A stretch of 39,454 nucleotides of DNA from Scybalousia_A sp964639765 (lineage in GTDB: Bacteria > Bacteroidota > Bacteroidia > Bacteroidales > P3): positions 1 through 39,454 of the forward strand of contig CAZXEN010000019.1 of NCBI GenBank assembly GCA_964639765.1, written 5' to 3'. The first letter of the stretch is position 1, and the number at the start of each line of letters is the position of its first letter. A program made the position numbers and the translations under genes. The notes under the pieces were generated by a model, which did not search any database, had not been told where the DNA came from, and worked only from the letters and a program-made list of their open reading frames with translations. This document shows positions 6,589-14,911 of the stretch, in pieces.

Positions 6589-7806
6589 ATGGAGATAGAA
6601 AAAAGAATTTCAACTGAAGCAACAAATAAAGATATTGCCAATGGAATAAAAGACGAATATGGTGTAATATACTCCAAAGATTTTAAGCGACTACTGAAAT
6701 GTTACAATAAGCAGATAGAAGTATATAAGATAAAAAAGGGTTGTAAAGTTATTTGCGATAAAGCTTTTTATGATAAAGAAAACTTATGGGCAATTAATAT
6801 TCCTGATAGTGTTACTAAAATTGGTTATGAGGCTTTCTATCATTGCACCTCTTTAACTTCTATTAATATTCCTAATAGTGTTACTGAAATTGATAATGGG
6901 GCTTTCTACGGTTGCTCTGCTTTAACTTCTATTACTATCCCTAATAGTGTTACTAAAATTGGTAATAGGGCTTTCGAAGGTTGCTCTGCTTTAACTTCTA
7001 TTAATATTCCTAATAGTGTTACTAAAATTGGTAATGATGCTTTCTACGGTTGCTCTGCTTTAACTTCTATTAATATTCCTAATAGTGTTACTGAAATTGG
7101 TTNNNNNNNNNNNNNNNNNNNNNNNNNNNNNNNNNNNNNNNNNNNNNNNNNNNNNNNNNNNNNNNNNNNNNNNNNNNNNNNNNNNNNNNNNNNNNNNNNN
7201 NNTTTAACTTCTATTAATATTCCTAATAGTGTTACTGAAATTGATAGTTCTGCTTTCAAAGGTTGTTCTGCTTTAACTTCTATTAATATTCCTAATAGTG
7301 TTACTAAAATTGATTATGAGGCTTTCAGAGGTTGCTCTGCTTTAACTTCGATTAATATTCCTAATAATGTTACTAAAATTGGTAATGATGCTTTCTACGA
7401 TTGCTCTGCTTTAACTTCGATTAATATTCCTAATAGTGTTACTGAAATTGGTGATTGGGCTTTCAAAGGTTGCTCTGCTTTAACTTCTATTAATATTCCT
7501 AATAGTGTTACTGAAATTGGTGATTTTGCTTTCTACGGTTGCAATTCTTTAACTTCTATTAATATTCCTAATAGTGTTACTAAAATTGGTAATTTTGCTT
7601 TCGACGGTTGCAATTCTTTAACTTCTATTAATATTCCTAATAGTGTTACTGAAATAGGTGAAGAAGCTTTCTCTGGTTGCACTTCTTTAACTTCTATTAA
7701 TATTCCAAAAGGAGCAAAAGAAAAATTTAAGAAATTATTGCCTCCTAATTGGAAAGATAAATTAGTAGAAAGGTGGAGGAAAAAATATTGTATGCATAGA
7801 ATATAG
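6589..7806 (+). CDS. BspA-like leucine-rich repeat protein (contains assembly gap)
   Basis: This is an LRR_5 (BspA/TpLRR type) repeat protein. The unique N-terminal part ends around residue 65 with DEYGVIYSKDFKRLLKCYNK. It is followed by 23-residue repeats of the form LTSINIPNSVTEIG..AF.GCSA, four complete plus one partial before the N run and seven complete plus a short end after it. The tail KGAKEKFKKLLPPNWKDKL is the usual closing cap. No signal peptide, lipobox or T9SS sorting domain is visible, so it may stay in the cytoplasm, unlike classic BspA adhesins. The shown 405-codon length is not real because the gap size is unknown. The DNA is much more AT-rich and codon-uniform (ATTCCTAATAGTGTTACT) than its neighbours. 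The binding partner is unknown. Confidence 0.8.
   Translation: MEIEKRISTEATNKDIANGIKDEYGVIYSKDFKRLLKCYNKQIEVYKIKKGCKVICDKAFYDKENLWAINIPDSVTKIGYEAFYHCTSLTSINIPNSVTEIDNGAFYGCSALTSITIPNSVTKIGNRAFEGCSALTSINIPNSVTKIGNDAFYGCSALTSINIPNSVTEIGXXXXXXXXXXXXXXXXXXXXXXXXXXXXXXXXXXLTSINIPNSVTEIDSSAFKGCSALTSINIPNSVTKIDYEAFRGCSALTSINIPNNVTKIGNDAFYDCSALTSINIPNSVTEIGDWAFKGCSALTSINIPNSVTEIGDFAFYGCNSLTSINIPNSVTKIGNFAFDGCNSLTSINIPNSVTEIGEEAFSGCTSLTSINIPKGAKEKFKKLLPPNWKDKLVERWRKKYCMHRI
6784..7710 (+). repeat. 69-bp tandem repeats encoding LRR units
   Basis: The repeats have a 69-base period and are nearly identical at the DNA level, especially the segment TTAACTTCTATTAATATTCC. Variation is concentrated in the two codons before GCTTTC and the one after it, which encode the variable positions of each LRR. 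Such uniform repeats can expand, contract and recombine, and they explain why the assembly broke at 7103. Confidence 0.92.
7103..7202. other. Assembly gap of 100 N inside the LRR repeats
   Basis: The run is exactly 100 N. If the 69-base repeat phase is kept across the gap, the missing length should be 25 plus a multiple of 69 bases (25, 94, 163 and so on), not 100. So the N run is a placeholder and the number of missing repeats is unknown. The reading frame is the same on both sides, as any whole number of repeats would give. Confidence 0.95.
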
Positions 7807-7836
7807 AATAGAGGAAGAGAGTAGAAACTTTTCTTG

Positions 7837-7844
7837 TAGATTTG
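7837..7844 (+). promoter_or_regulatory. Promoter-like -7 box TAGATTTG after the LRR gene
   Basis: TAGATTTG followed by CAC is a full match to TAnnTTTG and lies 31 bases after the LRR stop. No good -33 element is seen upstream. No sizeable gene follows on this strand before the terminator hairpin at 8018-8049. Confidence 0.35.
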
Positions 7845-7882
7845 CACTTTAAAAACCGCTAATCCAAAAAATATATATGAAA

Positions 7883-7902
7883 TTTTGGATTATAATCCAA
7901 AA
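7883..7902. promoter_or_regulatory. Perfect 20-bp palindrome overlapping a -33 element (operator-like)
   Basis: Bases 7883-7902 form a perfect palindrome centred on TATA, with core GGATTATAATCC. It contains TTTG at 7884-7887, which sits about 20 bases before the -7 box TAATTTTG at 7908-7915, so a dimer bound here would cover the promoter. The half-site AATCCAAAA occurs again at 7861-7869 and could pair with 7883-7891 instead. This is the layout of a self-regulated repressor operator, but no regulator gene is present nearby. Confidence 0.5.
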
Positions 7903-7907
7903 ATTAC

Positions 7908-7915
7908 TAATTTTG
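7908..7915 (+). promoter_or_regulatory. Promoter -7 box TAATTTTG with matching -33 TTTG
   Basis: TAATTTTG fits TAnnTTTG, with TTTG at 7884-7887 about 20 bases upstream. The predicted transcript would start near 7922 and run into the hairpin at 8018-8049. It holds only a 10-codon open frame starting MKIKRTIQSF, so a short non-coding RNA or the remnant of a lost gene is more likely than a protein gene. Confidence 0.45.
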
Positions 7916-8017
7916 CAATCCAAGTTCTTTACTTTTATGAAAATAAAAAGAACAATACAATCCTTTTAATAGGCTACAACGTTGTGCATGGGAAGACAAG
8001 TATCAAAATAAAACAAT

Positions 8018-8049
8018 AAAAGGGTAAGAAAAGAATTTCCTACCCTTTT
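8018..8049. terminator. Bidirectional terminator hairpin
   Basis: Bases 8018-8031 pair with 8036-8049 (14 positions, one mismatch) around a 4-base loop. The stem contains AAAAGGGTA and its complement, so T-runs follow on both strands. It lies between the plus-strand LRR region and the stop of the minus-strand lipoprotein gene (8076), and would serve both. Confidence 0.75.
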
Positions 8050-8075
8050 ATCTTTGTGTGTTTTTATCTGACTTT

Positions 8076-8942
8076 TTATTTTACCATAATAACAAGGAAC
8101 TTGCTTCTTGACCAGAACTTGTTAGGGTCTATGATAGTTATCTGAGTTGGTTTGTCTGCTGAATCAAAAGAGTAGGAAGAGCTTGGGTGAGAAGTCATAA
8201 GTTGTACTTTTTTGCCTGGCAAAGTTATTTTCTTTAGTCTTCTTGCATCTATCTGAGTGTATTTATTAAGGTCTGAATCAGAAGAAACATTTGTCTTCTT
8301 GCCCATTCCCAAGAAACCACCTTTGGAATTGATGATGCCTTTCTCTATCAGTTCATTCTTTGTGCCGACAACATAATAGACAGTGTTCTTTTCATCTTCT
8401 GCCTTTATTATATGTTCGTCTTTTTCTTTGTTTTGACGAGAAAGCTCGTCAAGGTTTTTGTTCAAGGAATTGATGATGATGTTTTTCTTCTGCAACTCGG
8501 TGGTAAGAAGCTGTATCTCTTCTTCCTGCTCAAGAATTCTTTGTTGAAGCTTCTCTATAAAAGCAGTAAGTTCCTTATTGTTGGACTGTGATTTCTGCAA
8601 TTCTTTTGTCAAAGAATTAATCTTTTGTTTGTTTTGGCTAAGTATTTCGTTGATGTCCTGTATCTGAGCCTGTATTCTTGAGCGGTTGGTCTTATTAAGC
8701 TCCGCAGAAGAATTTCTTATAGCCTCAACGTTGGAATACTTGGAAGTAACAGCATTAAGGTTTTCTTCTATTTCGTTTAACTGAGAGAACAAGTCTTCCA
8801 TCTCTGCATTCTTTGCATCCAAAGCAGCCTGTATGGAGTCCTGCATAGTTTTTTCATTTACTATCTTCTGTTCCATCTCTTTCTTTCCACAAGAGAAGAA
8901 TACCAAACTTATCAGTCCTATAGCAAACAATATCCGTTTCAT
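8076..8942 (-). CDS. Coiled-coil lipoprotein
   Basis: This is a 288-residue lipoprotein: signal MKRILFAIGLISLVFFSC with lipidated Cys18. It then has a long heptad-rich, Gln/Glu/Lys/Asn-rich coiled coil over about residues 25-185, and a compact C-terminal region beginning NTVYYVVGTKNELIEKGI, with GGFLGMGKKT and a closing beta-rich part. This plan is common in Bacteroidales lipoproteins; some annotations call similar proteins collagen-binding Cbp1-like adhesins, but I cannot confirm that from sequence alone. It likely projects from a membrane as a rod. It is the last gene of a minus-strand group, 96 bases after the DUF4199 gene, and ends just before a terminator hairpin. No clear promoter was seen in the gap, so read-through from upstream is possible. 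Confidence 0.7.
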   Translation of the reverse strand: MKRILFAIGLISLVFFSCGKKEMEQKIVNEKTMQDSIQAALDAKNAEMEDLFSQLNEIEENLNAVTSKYSNVEAIRNSSAELNKTNRSRIQAQIQDINEILSQNKQKINSLTKELQKSQSNNKELTAFIEKLQQRILEQEEEIQLLTTELQKKNIIINSLNKNLDELSRQNKEKDEHIIKAEDEKNTVYYVVGTKNELIEKGIINSKGGFLGMGKKTNVSSDSDLNKYTQIDARRLKKITLPGKKVQLMTSHPSSSYSFDSADKPTQITIIDPNKFWSRSKFLVIMVK

Positions 8943-9038
8943 TTTCTTACTTTGTATTTATTAATATTAGGTTTGTTTATACAAATAGGATAACGCTATT
9001 TAGTTTAAATTATTTTATGACAACAAAAAAAATAGGTT

Positions 9039-9587
9039 TTATTGAACAACTTTGCTTCTCTCGTTTCTGCAGACAATGCCTGTGAAAAAAGCCACCAAGA
9101 TACTCATCACCATATTAAGAACCATTCCCCACATAATAAGATAAACCATCTCAGGCACAACAACATCGTTTATGTCCTTGCCTTCGGACTGTGCTATGGC
9201 TCTTGTCATCACATCTATAGTCCTGTCGGTGAAAGAATCCATGCCGTTGTCTATATGAAGTGCATAGAAATACATAAATATTGCATACAAAAAACAAGCT
9301 ATCAGACAACCGTAGAAACTTACAAGAAAACCTTCCTTGAAACTTATCTTTTTTTCTACAAGATTTTGTCTGTAGTGAAATACCAAGAAAAGACTCATAA
9401 CAACAAGTTCTACAAGTACAACCCAAGTTTCGTCTTTTGCTATTGGAGCATTGGCAGGGTGTCCCACAATATACCTAAACAAAAGAGAAAGAGAAAGACC
9501 TATTGCCATCAGTATTCCATATTTTACTCCAGCCCATCTATAGTTACCGTACATTACTGAAGCATAGCGTTTAATAATTGCATTCAT
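9039..9587 (-). CDS. DUF4199 family membrane protein
   Basis: This is a 182-residue protein with four predicted membrane segments, roughly residues 21-41, 54-70, 88-110 and 146-172. The loop of about 35 residues between the last two contains the GMDSFTDRTIDVMTRAIAQSEGKD stretch, in which a short helix precedes the final membrane pair. This is the DUF4199 layout, a Bacteroidetes-specific inner-membrane family of unknown function. It lies 13 bases after a second DUF4199 gene, so the two probably form a pair and may assemble together. Confidence 0.7.
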   Translation of the reverse strand: MNAIIKRYASVMYGNYRWAGVKYGILMAIGLSLSLLFRYIVGHPANAPIAKDETWVVLVELVVMSLFLVFHYRQNLVEKKISFKEGFLVSFYGCLIACFLYAIFMYFYALHIDNGMDSFTDRTIDVMTRAIAQSEGKDINDVVVPEMVYLIMWGMVLNMVMSILVAFFTGIVCRNERSKVVQ

Positions 9588-9600
9588 AATATTCAGGTTT

Positions 9601-10122
9601 TTAATTACTATTTTTGTTTTTTTCGTATAGTCTGTTATTCCAAACCATAAAAGCTGAAATAAGAAGAATATACATCATGTTGTTAAATATATTTACTAAA
9701 AAATTGGCAAAGACATAAGATATTTTCATAATAGGCAGGACAGACGGATTGGTCATATCTATGTTATAACCTTTCATACTCTGCTCTACCATGGAAACAA
9801 TATTGTATATCATAAAAGGATCCAAAACCATAATCCTTATGACAAGATATGCCGAAACAAAAAATGCCACAACAACACTTGCCACAAAACCTATGGAAAG
9901 ATAACGCATAAACTTCACACTCCCTGTCTGGGTTCTGCGGTATTTTATCATCATGGTTATAAACATCGTAACGGTGAAAAAGAAATATACGTTGTCAAAA
10001 ATAAAAGTGTTCTTTTCAAACTCAAGGTAGTATCCCAGCAAGTAGTACAAGAATGAAACAAAGCCTATTATTGAACCGTATCTGAAAGCGTGCTGTAAAT
10101 ATGTTCTCTTTTCTTCTGTCAT
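9601..10122 (-). CDS. DUF4199 family membrane protein (second copy)
   Basis: This is a 173-residue protein with four membrane segments (about residues 15-33, 42-58, 73-97 and 129-160), and a polar loop containing VEQSMKGYNIDMTNPSVLP before the last one. It matches the DUF4199 plan of the next gene but is clearly diverged from it. It starts 22 bases after the DUF4838 stop and is followed 13 bases later by the other DUF4199 gene, so all are probably one transcript. In Bacteroidetes, DUF4199 genes often sit beside glycosyltransferase genes; here the neighbour is a glycoside-hydrolase-like protein. Function unknown. Confidence 0.7.
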   Translation of the reverse strand: MTEEKRTYLQHAFRYGSIIGFVSFLYYLLGYYLEFEKNTFIFDNVYFFFTVTMFITMMIKYRRTQTGSVKFMRYLSIGFVASVVVAFFVSAYLVIRIMVLDPFMIYNIVSMVEQSMKGYNIDMTNPSVLPIMKISYVFANFLVNIFNNMMYILLISAFMVWNNRLYEKNKNSN

Positions 10123-10144
10123 AGTCTCTTGGTTTTATTGATTA

Positions 10145-12418
10145 TTATTTGACAATGATTTCGTCCAGAAATATCCATGATTTGTTTGTATAGGAAGCAT
10201 GCCAAGATGGAAGAGTCTTTGTAGCCTCTATCTCAAATCTCAGATAACGAAACTTTTGTTTGACATTGAATGAATATTCCTGTATTGTCGGATTGTTTTT
10301 GTTGTTGCCGTTGGCATTTTGTTCCCCTATTTTGGTAAAAGTCTTTCCATCCAAGGAAGCAAGACAGACAACCTTCAACGGGTGAAGTATCCACGCATGA
10401 GGCAAAGCCAAAGAAGAAATTGTAGCCTTGCGGTTGGAATAAACACCTGCCAAATCCACGGTAACTGTTGCATCTTTTCCCCACCAGCCAATCCAACTCA
10501 TCTTGAAATCTGCAGGGCCTCTTGTACCGTCTGTCAATGTATTGGGGTCTCCCTTGCAATAGTTTGTTGCAGGCATAGGCTCACATGTTACTTTCTTTTG
10601 AAAAGCGATATTGCCTTCTGCTGAATTTTCTATTATACGTTTCAAAGCAGCATAATAGGTGGCAGGTTTTAATCCGTTTTCATTCAATGACTCCACTTCT
10701 GCTTTCTTGCATACAGTATAGAATGTCTCTATTCTTTGAGCCATATCTTCTTTCAGTTCCCATGAATCTTTTGTTTTCTTGAAAAATCCTCTTGGACCAT
10801 AGACATCTGCCTTGGCTATTTCCAAAATAGCATAATGAATAGGCAGATGGGCTGAAAGAACTCTAAGGTATGCTTTCTTGTCTTTCTTTGCAAGGTCTTC
10901 CGCCTCATAGAGTATGCTGTCAAAACGTTGCAGGTTTTCTTCTGAAAGGATATTGTCTTTGTAGTTTGTCGGAGGTCCATAGATATCCAAGCCTACTGTT
11001 GCTTTGTAACTTATGGCCACGTTCTCTATATCGTCCATGTATTGTCTGACTTTCTTTGCTCCTGCTCCGTAATAACTAAGCATAAACTCATTGATAATGG
11101 AATCTTGTTTCTCGTTGGGATTCCAAAGAAGTTTGGCCAAAAGATAGTTCTTCAGTTCTGCAAACTCGTGTCCTTTGTTGCAGTTCGCCTGTTGAAACTG
11201 CATATTGGCGCCGTTCTTTACAAAGTACTTTATGTTTGGTTGAAGAACATGCATATTTGGGAAAGGGCACATATAGTGTGCAAAATCACATTCATAGTCC
11301 CACAAAAAGATATTCTTGCTCACCTTTGCCCAATCCTCTAAGTCTTTTGCAAAGGAAGAGTTAGGATTTCTCTGTTTCTCTTCCTCTATTGTAATATTGC
11401 GGTTAGCTTCTATTGTACAAAGCATTATCTGAACGTTCTTTTCAGGTTTCAGTGTCTTGGGACATTTTCTTGAATACTGATAAGCCAATGTGGAAATCAA
11501 TTTGTTTGGAAACTCTTTTGCCATTCTGTTTACAAAAGCAATAATAGGAGCAGCAGGAGAGTTTTCCTTGTCTATAAGGGCTTTGCATCTGCTGCACTGA
11601 CAATAAGTAGGGTTGTCGTTCTGGGAAACACTCCACCATTCTCTGTCAGGCTGGGAAAGCATTGCCTTCCTAAGGTTTTCCTTCATTATCCTGAAAACAT
11701 CTTCGTTTGACCAACAGACTTGGTCCCTTACCCTTTGACCATTGACAAAGGCAAAGTACTCCGGATGTGAAACAAAATACTCCTTGTCTGAACAAAGCTT
11801 GGAAGCAGTATGGACAAAATAGCCTTGTGCAAAAGTTTCTGTATAAAGGTCTGTCTTTAGCCACTTCTGAAAATCCTTGTTCCTCTTTGTAAAGTTGGAA
11901 TTCACCTCACGGAAAACATTAGGGCTACGAAACGAATAGGATAAATTCTTGTCAAGGTAGAGATTCTTTATTTTAGGATATACACTACAATCCACTGCAT
12001 ATTTTCTTACGCCCAATTCTCTTTCCAAGAAATCCACAACAGAATAATATACATTGGAGCCATTAAAAATCAGTTTTCTGCCTTTCATTATATAGGAGGA
12101 CATGGCGACGTTGTTTTTGTTGAAATCTTTTACAAGTCCTCTGGCAGAACCAATAATAAACTCTTCCTCCTGCCTTTGATAACTGTCATCAAAGACAAGA
12201 AGCCTTACATTGCAGGTTTTTTGAAAAACATCCTGCAACAACTCTGCTGCCTCTTTCTCTTCACGACTTGCATTCTTAGACACCACGATAACATATCTCG
12301 TCTTTGAGTTCTTTACTATCTCTATCTTGTCGCTGGGAGCAGAAGCAGAAGTATTTTTCTGTGCATTAACAGAAAAGAATATAAGAAAACAACTGATAAA
12401 CGTCAATATCTTTTTCAT
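10145..12418 (-). CDS. Exported DUF4838 protein, glycoside-hydrolase-like
   Basis: This is a 757-residue exported protein. An upstream start at 12502 is possible, but the promoter box at 12448-12455 lies inside that extension and the start at 12418 gives a clean signal peptide, MKKILTFISCFLIFFSVNAQ, with Gln after the cleavage site. The N-terminal ~150 residues resemble the small domain preceding GH20/GH67-type barrels (KNASREEKEAAELLQDVF). The central region is DUF4838, with WWSVSQNDNPTYCQCSRCKAL, LWDYECDFAHYMCPFPN and NMQFQQANCNKGHEFAELKNYLLAKLLWNP. The C-terminal ~140 residues (TDGTRGPADFKMSWIGWWGK onward) look like a discoidin/F5-8C carbohydrate-binding module. DUF4838 proteins are probably glycosidases of the alpha-glucuronidase/hexosaminidase type, but the substrate is unknown. 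Confidence 0.8.
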   Translation of the reverse strand: MKKILTFISCFLIFFSVNAQKNTSASAPSDKIEIVKNSKTRYVIVVSKNASREEKEAAELLQDVFQKTCNVRLLVFDDSYQRQEEEFIIGSARGLVKDFNKNNVAMSSYIMKGRKLIFNGSNVYYSVVDFLERELGVRKYAVDCSVYPKIKNLYLDKNLSYSFRSPNVFREVNSNFTKRNKDFQKWLKTDLYTETFAQGYFVHTASKLCSDKEYFVSHPEYFAFVNGQRVRDQVCWSNEDVFRIMKENLRKAMLSQPDREWWSVSQNDNPTYCQCSRCKALIDKENSPAAPIIAFVNRMAKEFPNKLISTLAYQYSRKCPKTLKPEKNVQIMLCTIEANRNITIEEEKQRNPNSSFAKDLEDWAKVSKNIFLWDYECDFAHYMCPFPNMHVLQPNIKYFVKNGANMQFQQANCNKGHEFAELKNYLLAKLLWNPNEKQDSIINEFMLSYYGAGAKKVRQYMDDIENVAISYKATVGLDIYGPPTNYKDNILSEENLQRFDSILYEAEDLAKKDKKAYLRVLSAHLPIHYAILEIAKADVYGPRGFFKKTKDSWELKEDMAQRIETFYTVCKKAEVESLNENGLKPATYYAALKRIIENSAEGNIAFQKKVTCEPMPATNYCKGDPNTLTDGTRGPADFKMSWIGWWGKDATVTVDLAGVYSNRKATISSLALPHAWILHPLKVVCLASLDGKTFTKIGEQNANGNNKNNPTIQEYSFNVKQKFRYLRFEIEATKTLPSWHASYTNKSWIFLDEIIVK

Positions 12419-12447
12419 TTGAAAAAAGTTGGTAAATATTAAGGATA

Positions 12448-12455
12448 CAAAAGTA
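12448..12455 (-). promoter_or_regulatory. Promoter -7 box (TACTTTTG on the minus strand) for the DUF4838 gene
   Basis: CAAAAGTA on the plus strand reads TACTTTTG on the minus strand, matching TAnnTTTG. It lies 30 bases before the ATG at 12418, so the transcript would start near 12441. This favours the shorter DUF4838 start. Confidence 0.55.
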
Positions 12456-12594
12456 TAAAAAATTTTTGAAATAAGCGGAGTTTTTTGTATTTTTCTTGAC
12501 ATTATATCCTGTTTTATCAGACAGAACTATAACAAATTAATAGTATTTTATAAGTTTTATTCCTTTATTTTATATAATGTAACCAATTATTTTG

Positions 12595-12602
12595 TAACTT
12601 TG
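12595..12602 (+). promoter_or_regulatory. Promoter -7 box TAACTTTG for the (p)ppGpp synthetase gene
   Basis: TAACTTTG followed by CAG is a full match to the Bacteroidetes -7 element. The start of transcription would be near 12609, giving a leader of about 30 bases before the ATG at 12638. It is divergent from the DUF4838 promoter at 12448. Confidence 0.7.
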
Positions 12603-12637
12603 CAGATTCAGTTTTCAGTCAAAAAAAGAATGAGACT

Positions 12638-14857
12638 ATGTATATTGTTGACGAAGAATTAGAACGCAAAGAAATACTTTACAGATACAAACGTATATTG
12701 TCTTCTGTTCACAGCAGGACTACAAACCACGAACGTCTTATGATAAGAAAGGCTTTTACTATTGCGAACAATGCACATAGCGGAGTAAGACGCAAGAGTG
12801 GAGAACCATATATCTATCATCCTTTGGAAGTAGCACGCATCGCTGCAGAAGATTTGGGCTTAGGATATATTTCCCTTTGCTGTGCTTTGTTGCACGATGT
12901 TGTGGAAGACACAGAATATACATTGGAAGACATACAGAATATTTTTGGAGAAAAAGTGGCTTACATTGTTGATGGACTGACAAAGATACAAGATGTCTTT
13001 GACTACAACACCAAGAGCATACAATCCGAAAACTTCAAGAAAATACTTATCTCTATGGGAGACGATGTAAGGGTTATTCTCCTTAAACTTTGCGACCGTC
13101 TGCATAATATGCGTACCCTTGATTCCATGCCTGAGAAAAAACAACTGAAGATAGCTTCCGAAACTCAATTCCTTTATGTTCCTTTGGCTCACAGACTTGG
13201 TCTGTATAAAATAAAAAGTGAATTGGAAGACCTTGCAACCAAATACATAAACCCAAAAGCGTTCAACACCATAAAAGAAAAACTGAAAGACACCGAAGAA
13301 GAAAGAGAAAGATTTATATCTGATTTCTGCAAACCGATAAACGAAAAACTAAAAGAAAAAGGATATAATTTTTCAATGTCTTCCCGCATAAAGAGTATTA
13401 CTTCCATTCTTGGCAAGATAGAAAAGAAAAATGTCAAGTTTGAGGAGATATATGATATTTTTGCAATCAGAATAATCTTAAACGTCCCTGTGGAGGTGGA
13501 GAAAGAAAGTTGCTATGCTGTCTATTCTCTTATAACCTCCATGTATGAACAAAGAAAAGACAGATTCAGGGATTGGCTGACCAAACCAAAAAACAATGGC
13601 TACGAAGCTCTTCATACTACCGTGATGAGTAATGCAGGGAAATGGGTGGAAATACAAATCCGTTCTTCCCGTATGGACGAAATAGCCGAAAAAGGATTGG
13701 CTGCTCATTACCTGTACAAGGAAGTGGAAGAAGGTGCTTTAGATGCTGGTTTGGATTCTTGGCTAAGCAAAATAAGAGACCTTCTGGACAACCCTACAAC
13801 TTCTGCAATAGATTTTGTAAATGATTTCAAAATGAATATCATCACAGATGAAATCACTGTCTTTACACCAAAAGGAAAGAGCATCACTCTTCCTTACGGC
13901 TCTTCTGTTCTTGACTTTGCTTTTAATATCCATACAGAATTAGGATTAAAATGTATTGGTGCAAAGGTTAATTACAAAGTTGTGCCTATAGATTATAAAC
14001 TACATTCGGCAGATCAGGTGGAAATAATAACATCTTCCATTGCAAAACCAGAAGAAAACTGGCTGAAACTTGTCCGCACTCCAAAAGCCGTACAAGAAAT
14101 TCGCAGATTTATAAAAAACTATAAAGAACAGTTCAAAACAGAGGGAGAAGAAATCCTGAAACAGCTGTTATCCCAAGAAAAAATAGAATACTCCAAAGAA
14201 AATACCATTAAACTTCAGCGATATGTCTCTGCTGAAAATCTCATCGACCTGTATTATAAAGCATACACAAAAGAGATAGACAAGCATGTTGTTCGGTCTT
14301 GCTTTAATAAAGAAGAAAAAAACTCGTCATTTATATTTCTAAAGAATACAACCAAAAAGAATAAAACAAGTAATGGCCTTAGCGAACAAATATCACAAAC
14401 CATACAAGAAAATCCAGAAAAGATCTTGTTAAACCAAGATGTAGAAAGTTTGCCATACGTTACTGCGAAATGTTGTAATCCTTTGCCAGGTGATGATATC
14501 GTAGGTTTGATAAGAGACGGGAGTATAGAAGTACATAGAACATCTTGTTCCAAGGCTGTAGATGAAATGAGTAAATATGGAAACCATATTGTCAAAGCCA
14601 AATGGAGAGAAAACGAAAGAATAACATTCCTTGCTGGAATAAAAATTCAGGGAATAGACCGCAAAGGGTTGCTGCAAGAATTAGCAAGAGTAATATCTGA
14701 GGTATGGAGTATAAACATGCGTTCTTTAGCCATGGAAAGCAGTGAAGGAGTTTTTGAAGGCTCTATTATGATGTATATTTCAAATGCAGACAGTCTTAAT
14801 CAACTGATGGAAAATATTTCAAAAATAGACGGCATAGAAAGTGTTAAAAGAATGTAG
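12638..14857 (+). CDS. rsh: Bifunctional (p)ppGpp synthetase/hydrolase (RelA/SpoT homologue)
   Basis: This is a long RSH enzyme of 739 residues that makes and degrades the stringent-response alarmone (p)ppGpp in the cytoplasm. Domains in order: the HD hydrolase, with YIYHPLEVA (His61), HDVVEDT (His86-Asp87) and LCDRLHNMRTL (Asp153); the synthetase, with KFEEIYDIFAIRII (267-280), RFRDWLTKPKNNGYEALHTTV (309-329) and the EIQIRS block near 338-343; TGS from about 405 (ITVFTPKGKSITLPYGSSVLDFAFNIH); a short Cys-containing region, TAKCCNPLPGDDIVGLI; and a C-terminal ACT domain from about 660 (IDRKGLLQELARVISE). Both active-site motif sets look intact, so it is probably bifunctional. It has its own promoter at 12595. 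Confidence 0.95.
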   Translation: MYIVDEELERKEILYRYKRILSSVHSRTTNHERLMIRKAFTIANNAHSGVRRKSGEPYIYHPLEVARIAAEDLGLGYISLCCALLHDVVEDTEYTLEDIQNIFGEKVAYIVDGLTKIQDVFDYNTKSIQSENFKKILISMGDDVRVILLKLCDRLHNMRTLDSMPEKKQLKIASETQFLYVPLAHRLGLYKIKSELEDLATKYINPKAFNTIKEKLKDTEEERERFISDFCKPINEKLKEKGYNFSMSSRIKSITSILGKIEKKNVKFEEIYDIFAIRIILNVPVEVEKESCYAVYSLITSMYEQRKDRFRDWLTKPKNNGYEALHTTVMSNAGKWVEIQIRSSRMDEIAEKGLAAHYLYKEVEEGALDAGLDSWLSKIRDLLDNPTTSAIDFVNDFKMNIITDEITVFTPKGKSITLPYGSSVLDFAFNIHTELGLKCIGAKVNYKVVPIDYKLHSADQVEIITSSIAKPEENWLKLVRTPKAVQEIRRFIKNYKEQFKTEGEEILKQLLSQEKIEYSKENTIKLQRYVSAENLIDLYYKAYTKEIDKHVVRSCFNKEEKNSSFIFLKNTTKKNKTSNGLSEQISQTIQENPEKILLNQDVESLPYVTAKCCNPLPGDDIVGLIRDGSIEVHRTSCSKAVDEMSKYGNHIVKAKWRENERITFLAGIKIQGIDRKGLLQELARVISEVWSINMRSLAMESSEGVFEGSIMMYISNADSLNQLMENISKIDGIESVKRM

Positions 14858-14911
14858 TGTAATAAAAAAAAGAAATTACCGTTGGAATAGTTTTTGATTA
14901 TTAGCAGAGTT

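Noticed and set aside
6784..7710. CRISPR-like array from regularly spaced repeats
   Set aside because: The repeats are contiguous 69-bp coding units in one frame with no spacers; they encode LRRs.
6589..7806. In-frame continuity across the N run as proof of an intact gene of 405 codons
   Set aside because: 100 N is a placeholder and does not fit the 69-base phase; the intact frame follows from repeats being multiples of three, so the length cannot be trusted.
7938..7970. 10-codon peptide MKIKRTIQSF as a real gene
   Set aside because: It is too short to support by itself and has no recognisable motif; noted only as content of the candidate small transcript.
12419..12502. Longer start for the DUF4838 protein
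   Set aside because: A good minus-strand promoter box lies inside the extension, and the shorter start gives a normal signal peptide.
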